Shown: positions 9,901-13,432 of the stretch, piece by piece
How positions within the stretch are numbered: the stretch's first letter is position 1
How the letters are laid out: each line of letters opens with the position of its first letter
Source: Lunasporangiospora selenospora
Lineage: Eukaryota; Mortierellomycota; Mortierellomycetes; Mortierellales; Mortierellaceae
Direction: 5' to 3'
Assembly: GCA_015680635.1 (NCBI GenBank)
Contig: JAABOA010000027.1
Location: forward strand, 14,813-28,244
DNA length: 13,432 nt
Position numbers and translations under genes: made by a program
Notes under the pieces: generated by a model
Told to the model about the DNA's origin: nothing
Database searches by the model: none
Seen by the model: the letters and a program-made list of their open reading frames with translations, nothing else

Positions 9901-11800
9901 AGGTGAAGACGAGGAGGAGGATGAAGATGATGCCTCGCGAGACGACACTCGCCAGCGCCCCAGCGATGATGCTCAAGCTAAGCCCGAGGAAAAGCCTGAA
10001 GGAGAGGATGAAGAAGAAAAGGAGAATGATGTTGAGGCATCCGAGCAAGAAAAGCAACCCGACGACAAAACTGAAGCCAAGCAAGAGTTTGGTGTTGAGG
10101 GTGAGCAGGGCAAGGCTAGTTCGAGCATGAACCCCAAGTCTGAGTCTGAAGAGAAGCAATCCATGGAGACTGCGCCAACTTCGTCCAAGTCTGAGCCGAT
10201 GATGGAGGATCAGCAAGACGAGCAGAGTCAACAAGACCGAGGCGATCAGTCCCAGAAGGAGAGTCGACCCTCAAATGGAGAAGATGAAAAGCCCAAGAAG
10301 CGTGAAACCAACCCTCACCGCTCTTTGGCCGAGGCTCTCAAGAACTGGAAGCAGAAACTTCAGGATGTTGCTGATCCCGAGGAAAAGGAAGGAGGAGAAG
10401 AAGAAGAAGATGCAAAGAACGAAGTGAAGGACAAAGACGAGGAAGCTGATGCGGAAAAGATGGATGTGGACGAGAACCAGGCGTTTGAGTACTTGCAGAA
10501 TGACCAGGAGGCGCATGACATGGAGACGATGGGTAATGCCAACGAACAGCAGATGAAGGATCGCAACAAGGAACTGGGCGCAATTGATGAGGAGCAGAAG
10601 CAGGAAGATGAAAAGGACGATCAGGTAGCAGACATGGATGTGGATCAGACTGAAGAAGATGTTGACATGGACCAAGGCCCAGAGGAGCAAAAGCCAAAGC
10701 TGGATGAAGATGCCATGGAAGAATCGAAGCCCGAAAATGCTGCTGGAGCGTTTTTCTCGCAGAGGATGGACAAGAACAAGAAGGAAAAGAACATCTCTGA
10801 GGAGGAAGAAAAGAGACAACAGGAGCAGGAACAGGCTGCCAACGCACATGAACTTCTCAAACCTGAGGAGATTGAGGAGCTTCGACAGCAGTTGGAGGTG
10901 TCTTTGGGCGACTGGAGATCTGGAGGACGTGATGCCAAGGAGTCTCAAGCACTCTGGCAAAAGTACGACAACTTGACGCAGGATCTTGCTCTCGGATTGT
11001 GCGAGCAACTTCGACTTATCTTAGAGCCGACATTGGCCACGAAGCTGAAGGGAGACTACCGCACAGGAAAGCGACTCAACATGAAGAAGATCATTCCCTA
11101 CATTGCGTCGCAGTTCAAGAAAGATAAGATCTGGCTCCGTCGTACCAAGCCGTCAAAGCGCCAGTACCAAGTCATGATCGCAATCGACGATTCGACTTCC
11201 ATGTCCGAGTCTCATTCGATTCAGCTTGCCTATGAATCATTGGCCCTGATCTCCAAGGCCCTCTCACAGCTTGAAGTAGGAGAGATTGGCATCATGAGTT
11301 TTGGAGAACGTGCCCAGTTGCTTCATCCATTCGATCAGCCTTTTACAAGCGAGGCGGGTGCTAAGGTAATTCAGCGGTTCGGCTTTGACCAATCCAAGAC
11401 CTATGTCAAGAATTTGATGGAGTCGTCGATTGCATTGTTGCAACATGCCAGGATGAACCAATCTGGAGCCGCACGGTCGCAGGAGTTGTGGCAACTCCAG
11501 ATTATTATTTCAGATGGTATCTGTGAGAGCCACAACACGCTCAAGTCACTTGTGCGCCAGGCAGCCGAGCAGCAGATCATGCTGATTTTTATCATCCTGG
11601 ACAACAAACCCGAGAAGGAGTCGATCATGAAGATGACCTCTGTGAGCTTCAAGACTGTAGATGGCAGGATGAAGCCTTCTGTGGATCCGTACCTGAATAC
11701 TTTCCCCTTCGACTACTATGTCGTCTTGCAGAACATTAATAGCCTGCCCGAGACGCTTGCAGATGCCCTCCGCCAATACTTTAGTCTTGTAGCTGCATAG
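1..11800 (+). CDS. MDN1: Midasin (dynein-like AAA+ ATPase of 60S ribosome biogenesis), 5'-partial, 7 exons in window
   Basis: Exons by my reading: 1-2469, 2592-2933, 3027-3512, 3618-3921, 4019-4232, 4331-4475, 4571-11800 (TAG stop at 11798-11800). They join to 3729 residues with no internal stop. Seen in the sequence: two AAA+ modules with Walker A motifs GSPGVGKT (55-78) and GPASSGKT (997-1020), a long helical linker, a Glu/Asp-rich region and a C-terminal MIDAS domain with DDSTS (11186-11200). This order is diagnostic of midasin (yeast Rea1), and the strings INLSEQTDLMDLFG, NLASQSVLEGLN and LRLILEPTLATKLKGDYRTG match my memory of the family closely. Known role: a nuclear ATPase whose six AAA modules form a ring and whose MIDAS domain grips the UBL domains of Ytm1 and Rsa4 to strip them from pre-60S particles. 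The frame is already open at base 1, so the N-terminal domain and AAA1-AAA4 (about 1,700 residues in yeast) lie upstream. The ATG at 7 is internal, not the start. Confidence 0.97.
910..2025 (+). other. MDN1: Midasin AAA6 module with Walker B Glu replaced by Asn
   Basis: Window residues about 304 to 675. Walker A is GPASSGKT at residues 333-340. An insert of roughly 130 residues separates the FSMNSGVDTMELLGG segment from the Walker B strand. Walker B reads LLIDNANL, with Asp at residue 515 and Asn where the catalytic Glu should be. The arginine-containing segment ELSRAMRNRGVEI follows the sensor-1 strand FRIFMTVDP. From memory the yeast protein has the same Asp-Asn, so this is a family trait rather than a local defect. 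I infer that AAA6 binds nucleotide but hydrolyses it poorly or not at all. The helical lid runs to about 2025; the boundary is approximate. Confidence 0.88.
2470..2591 (+). other. MDN1 intron a (122 nt, phase 0)
   Basis: Donor GTAAAG after a CAG codon. Branch-site match CTAAC at 2533-2537, then a T-rich tract; the first AG after it is the acceptor at 2590-2591. Joins ...WEYQ to PSDMRLNP... in frame. Retention would stop at TGA 2488-2490. Confidence 0.8.
2934..3026 (+). other. MDN1 intron b (93 nt, phase 0)
   Basis: Donor GTAAGT, acceptor TGTTAG preceded by a pyrimidine-rich stretch. Joins ...LSEQN to AVNLHDFL... in frame. Retention gives a stop at TAG 2955-2957. Confidence 0.88.
3513..3617 (+). 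other. MDN1 intron c (105 nt, phase 0)
   Basis: Donor GTAAGT, branch-site match CTAAT at 3575-3579; the first AG after it is the acceptor at 3616-3617. Joins ...KHAPA to HLKKQIEG... in frame. Retention gives a stop within five codons (TGA). Confidence 0.88.
3922..4018 (+). other. MDN1 intron d (97 nt, phase 1)
   Basis: Donor GTGAGT, acceptor CCTAG after a pyrimidine-rich stretch. Splits a Gly codon and joins ...FESDAK-G to VSENTQAIF.... An in-frame alternative acceptor exists at 3972-3973 and would add 15 residues. I prefer 4018 because the resulting intron length matches the other five and the tract before it is better. Confidence 0.75.
4233..4330 (+). other. MDN1 intron e (98 nt, phase 2)
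   Basis: Donor GTAGGT, branch-site match CTAAC at 4303-4307, acceptor ATTAG at 4329-4330. An AG at 4311-4312 is too close to the branch point to be used. Splits a Leu codon and joins ...GYFNY-L to TTLPQAAIS.... Retention stops at once (TAG). Confidence 0.85.
4476..4570 (+). other. MDN1 intron f (95 nt, phase 0)
   Basis: Donor GTATGA, T-rich tract, acceptor TTTTAG at 4569-4570. Joins ...LSASIYM to VLNVIAETH... in frame. Retention stops at TGA, the second codon of the intron. The donor is the least canonical of the six. Confidence 0.82.
5761..5943 (+). other. MDN1: Acidic loop within the midasin linker
   Basis: About 60 residues rich in Asp and Glu (for example GMDDDAIDEATFKEMFPDY and PDDESKEEAG). 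The FPDY element inside the loop is recognisable in other midasins from memory. It is distinct from the main acidic region and interrupts otherwise helical sequence, so it is probably a disordered surface loop. No function can be assigned from sequence. Confidence 0.6.
9380..9436 (+). other. Lys-rich island in the acidic region (possible nuclear localisation signal)
   Basis: Nineteen residues, more than half lysine (KKDDKKKNKTKEDKKDKGK), within otherwise acidic sequence; window residues about 2924-2942. A nuclear protein needs import signals and this is one candidate, but the interspersed Asp and Glu make it a weak one. Confidence 0.35.
10289..10303 (+). other. Candidate monopartite NLS, KPKKR
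   Basis: KPKKR (window residues 3227-3231) resembles a classical importin-alpha-binding motif. It sits directly before the conserved NPHRSLAEAL island in the acidic tether, where it would be exposed. Midasin acts in the nucleolus and nucleoplasm, so an import signal is expected. Function here is inferred from the motif only. Confidence 0.45.
11135..11797 (+). other. MDN1: Midasin C-terminal MIDAS (VWA-like) domain
   Basis: About 220 residues to the C-terminus. The metal-ion-dependent adhesion site DxSxS is DDSTS at 11186-11200 (window residues 3526-3530). The later acidic ligand is in the IISDG strand (SDG at 11510-11518), and a candidate conserved Thr lies in the SKTYVKNL segment. The upstream stretch LRLILEPTLATKLKGDYRTG through KIIPYIASQFKKDKIWLRR is the most conserved part of the tail. 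In the family, Mg bound here is completed by an acidic residue of the UBL domains of Ytm1 and Rsa4, coupling ATP-driven force to their release. All visible ligands are intact, so the domain should be functional. Confidence 0.95.
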
Positions 11801-11825
11801 ATGCCTTTTGCTTAATAGAAATCGT

Positions 11826-11831
11826 ATTAAA
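11826..11831 (+). terminator. Candidate poly(A) signal ATTAAA for MDN1
   Basis: ATTAAA, the commonest single-base variant of AATAAA, lies 26 nt after the MDN1 stop codon in an A/T-rich patch. Fungal poly(A) signals are degenerate, so this is suggestive only, and it would imply a very short 3' UTR. Confidence 0.4.
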
Positions 11832-11864
11832 TCCTTTTCACTTGAGCACGTTGACCTCTAAAGT

Positions 11865-11876
11865 TCCTGTACAGGA
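11865..11876. repeat. Perfect 12-bp palindrome TCCTGTACAGGA
   Basis: A self-complementary 12-mer with no spacer, 65 nt past the MDN1 stop and about 235 nt before the next start codon. The shape suits a dimeric transcription-factor site better than a hairpin, because there is no loop. It may also be chance. Confidence 0.45.
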
Positions 11877-12095
11877 CGTTGGCGGGGAGACCGTCACGCC
11901 ACCTTGGGCGTGCGGTATATCGCTACACCCTGAAGCATCATTGTGTGCAAATCCACTCTAATCTCTCATCACCGCCCAGACCCAATCTCCCGTCTTGCCA
12001 TTTCGTCTGCCTTTGGAACTTCAACCGGGCTGACTGCTCATTCATTCCCCATCCCGGCATTCACCTTTGCCTGCACTTGCAGCGCTAACGACCAT

Positions 12096-12111
12096 TGAGA
12101 GAGAGTGAGAG
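12096..12111 (+). promoter_or_regulatory. GA-rich leader immediately before the start codon
   Basis: An alternating GA/GT purine run (TGAGAGAGAGTGAGAG) ends at the ATG at 12112. A purine-rich context at the start is common for fungal mRNAs. An in-frame TAA at 12085-12087 supports 12112 as the first usable start in this frame. Confidence 0.45.
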
Positions 12112-13432
12112 ATGATTCCATGGCGCCCCCTTGGCATGCTTGTGTTCGGATTGTCGATCATATACTTGTTTATCCGTCTTCATGGTGACGAGTATGACTT
12201 TCCAGTCCAAGTCGCCAAATGCAGCAATGAGGTCAAATTTCAACGACGACCTGACAAGACCTTTCTTGAGGTGACCACGTTCCGGGGCCGGGATCAGGAG
12301 GAGGTCCTACTTGGAAGAAGAGAATCGCCCCGTCCTGGAAGGAGGGGGCCTGAAGGGGCCGCTGGGACTGAGCCTACCAAAGACGATCCAAGAGAGACTG
12401 AAGAGAAGCCTCTCAAATTTGTTCTAGGATGGAATTCTCAATGGTCGCTTGGCAAAAAACGACCTCAGCCCTTGAAAACACATACGACTCCATCCACAGG
12501 GTCGACTATGGGAGAAGACGAAGGATCACAGCCAACATTAAATGATTACATGGAAGGTGAACGATGGCTCTGGATGACCAATATTTGGAATAGTGATGGT
12601 GGATGTGGGTCAGGTACGATACTCGATCGAAAAAGAAAATAGCGATATGATATAAGCAAGCTACCGGGCAATCCTCTCTTACTTTCAGGAATTAATTCTC
12701 TTTCTACGGATTAGGATACCTGCGTCAGTACCGACAGCGTCTAGGTAGCGTTCTCGTAAATGACAACATGACAGGTAAGAGAACAAAAACAATGATATCG
12801 AACATTGGGTTCGTCTATTGCGTTCTTTCTCCAATGCCTTTTAGTCCGCCAGTGCAGATCCTAAATATCACTCCTGCTCTTTTCTATCAATACCTCTCAC
12901 TCCTGCAGCCTGGGAACTAATGTACACTCACAAGTTTCCTGGGACGATCACTCATTCGTCAATATCCAAGAGGAGTTTCCTGGAACGTGAGTTGTATGGA
13001 GATCATGGGACTTCAGAGGCACCGCCCTTGTCTTCAACACAGGACGAAGATGCGATTCACGAATCCATTCGTCTGGCAGTTGTGATCAAAGTCATTGAAG
13101 ACGAACGCGTCTCATACCACAGCCGAGTTTACCACTTTGGTATCTTTGAAACGGACAGGGTCCTCGAAGGTAACAAAAAAATCATCCTCTAGCATACTCA
13201 GGAGGATGCCTATTGAACAATAGCGACTAGAAGAGGCCTTGACTGCGCAAATGCCTCTTGTTTTTTTGGTAACATGTTTCCTTCACCTTTTTTTAGAGTG
13301 CGACCCATTGTCAACAGATACATGCCATGCGCACGCACCTTTTCTGAACTTTGATTACATCCTCCCTGGGTCCATGCCCATCAAAGACTTCAGCCTCGAA
13401 CATGATATGATGCTCTACTCAAGGTCCGTGCA
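12112..13432 (+). CDS. Unidentified predicted signal-anchored membrane protein, 3'-partial, 4 exons in window
   Basis: I do not recognise this protein. Predicted exons: 12112-12613, 12715-12774, 12909-13169 and 13297-13432 (continuing past the edge), giving 319 residues in one frame. The start is supported by an in-frame TAA 27 nt upstream. Residues 6-21 (PLGMLVFGLSIIYLFI) form a short hydrophobic segment after one Arg, so it could be an uncleaved signal anchor or a signal peptide. Residues about 70-150 are polar and low-complexity (GRRESPRPGRRGPEG and further), probably a disordered stem. One N-glycosylation sequon, NMT (12765-12773), lies in the second exon, consistent with a lumenal or extracellular C-terminal part. 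The later part (residues about 188-319) looks like a folded domain with mixed strands and a Cys pair (ECDPLSTDTC). Exon joins are supported by frame and splice signals, not by homology. Confidence 0.6.
12614..12714 (+). other. Intron 1 of the unidentified gene (101 nt, phase 1)
   Basis: Donor GTACGA after TCAG; chosen acceptor GATTAG at 12713-12714. A stronger-looking acceptor, CTTTCAG at 12687-12688, would reach a TAG after eight codons, so I use the later one, which opens into GYLRQYRQRLGSVLVNDNMT. Retention of the intron stops at 12640-12642. Confidence 0.6.
12775..12908 (+). other. Intron 2 of the unidentified gene (134 nt, phase 1)
   Basis: Donor GTAAGA after ACAG. Branch-like CTAAA at 12861-12865 followed by a pyrimidine-rich tract; the first AG after it is the acceptor CTGCAG at 12907-12908. 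Joins ...NDNMT to AWELMYTH... in frame. Confidence 0.75.
13170..13296 (+). other. Intron 3 of the unidentified gene (127 nt, phase 1)
   Basis: Donor GTAACA after CGAAG; acceptor at 13295-13296 after an eight-base pyrimidine run. A second AG follows at once (13297-13298). Only the first AG leaves the reading frame open to the window edge; the second leads to a TGA at 13352-13354. Confidence 0.68.

Larger units (their letters stand above)
8915..10850 (+). other. MDN1: Midasin Asp/Glu-rich low-complexity region
   Basis: Window residues about 2769 to 3413, roughly 645 residues dominated by Glu, Asp, Lys and Gln, encoded by GAN/AAG/CAG codons so that the + strand is strongly purine-rich. It begins with the family-typical GTGIGEGEGGKDVSDEIEDEEQ block and contains the recognisable islands MWGDDEAEDG, NPHRSLAEALKNWKQKL (near 10310) and AFEYLQNDQEAHDMETMGNA (near 10480). 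In midasin this region is a long flexible tether that lets the MIDAS domain reach substrates and dock on the AAA ring. The purine bias creates long stop-free stretches on the minus strand that are not genes. Confidence 0.93.
11801..12111 (+). other. Intergenic spacer, MDN1 3' UTR and promoter/5' UTR of the next gene
   Basis: 311 nt without a convincing gene. The left part must hold the MDN1 3' end; the right part is pyrimidine-rich on the + strand and must carry the promoter and leader of the downstream gene. A CCAAT pentamer occurs at 11982-11986, which could be chance. No TATA box is evident. A 69-codon open frame at 11879-12088 has no coding character and I do not call it. Confidence 0.7.

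Noticed and set aside
10271-11008. Minus-strand open frame of 245 codons, and a similar one of 208 codons at 9210-9836
   Set aside because: Both are antisense to the midasin acidic and C-terminal region. GAA/GAG/GAC codons read in reverse become TTC/CTC/GTC and rarely form stops, so long frames are expected. The Leu/Phe- or Ser/Pro-rich translations have no domain character.
11879-12088. 69-codon plus-strand open frame in the intergenic spacer
   Set aside because: Short, rich in His, Cys and Pro without a recognisable pattern, and placed where the 3' UTR and promoter must lie. It could act as an upstream ORF if the leader is long, but nothing supports translation.
12338-12362. G-rich stretch in exon 1 of the second gene as a possible G-quadruplex
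   Set aside because: The G runs are uneven and only two reach four or more bases, so four stacked tracts are not clearly available. It is better explained as coding for the Gly/Arg/Pro-rich stem.
1-13432. Hidden novel multi-gene system, mobile element, tRNA or CRISPR array
   Set aside because: I saw no transposase, terminal repeats, target-site duplications, regularly spaced direct repeats or cloverleaf-like sequence. The window is accounted for by one conserved housekeeping gene, a spacer and one unidentified gene.

Overview
The window holds two same-strand, intron-containing protein genes of a eukaryote, most likely a fungus. Introns are short (93-134 nt), have GT...AG ends and several CTAAC/CTAAT-like branch sites, and the intergenic gap is only 311 nt. 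Intron density and gene compactness would suit an early-diverging filamentous fungus such as a Mucoromycota/Mortierella-type genome. That placement is an impression from style, not a demonstrated assignment.

Positions 1-11800 carry the C-terminal three quarters of midasin (MDN1, called Rea1 in yeast). Midasin is the giant dynein-like AAA+ ATPase that removes assembly factors from pre-60S ribosomal particles. The window opens inside an exon just upstream of the AAA5 Walker A motif. In order, the protein shows AAA5, AAA6, a very long helical linker with a small acidic loop, about 645 residues of Asp/Glu-rich low-complexity sequence, and a C-terminal MIDAS (VWA-like) domain ending at a TAG stop. 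Seven exons joined by six introns (all between 2470 and 4570) give 3729 residues in the window. The N-terminal domain and AAA1-AAA4 lie off the left edge. The last exon is a single 7.2 kb open block.

Positions 11801-12111 are the intergenic spacer. It contains a candidate poly(A) signal (ATTAAA), a perfect 12-bp palindrome and a GA-rich stretch touching the next start codon.

Positions 12112-13432 (running off the right edge) carry the first four exons of a second gene that I do not recognise. Its product would have a short N-terminal hydrophobic segment and read as a single-pass, signal-anchored membrane protein. All three introns interrupt codons at phase 1, so the two internal exons (60 and 261 nt) are symmetric. 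Two of its splice acceptors have a nearby competing AG that would cause an early stop.

The two genes show no obvious functional link; they are simply neighbours. I did not find a mobile element, RNA gene, CRISPR array or novel multi-gene system. The points most worth following up are the unidentified membrane-protein gene and several splice-site ambiguities.
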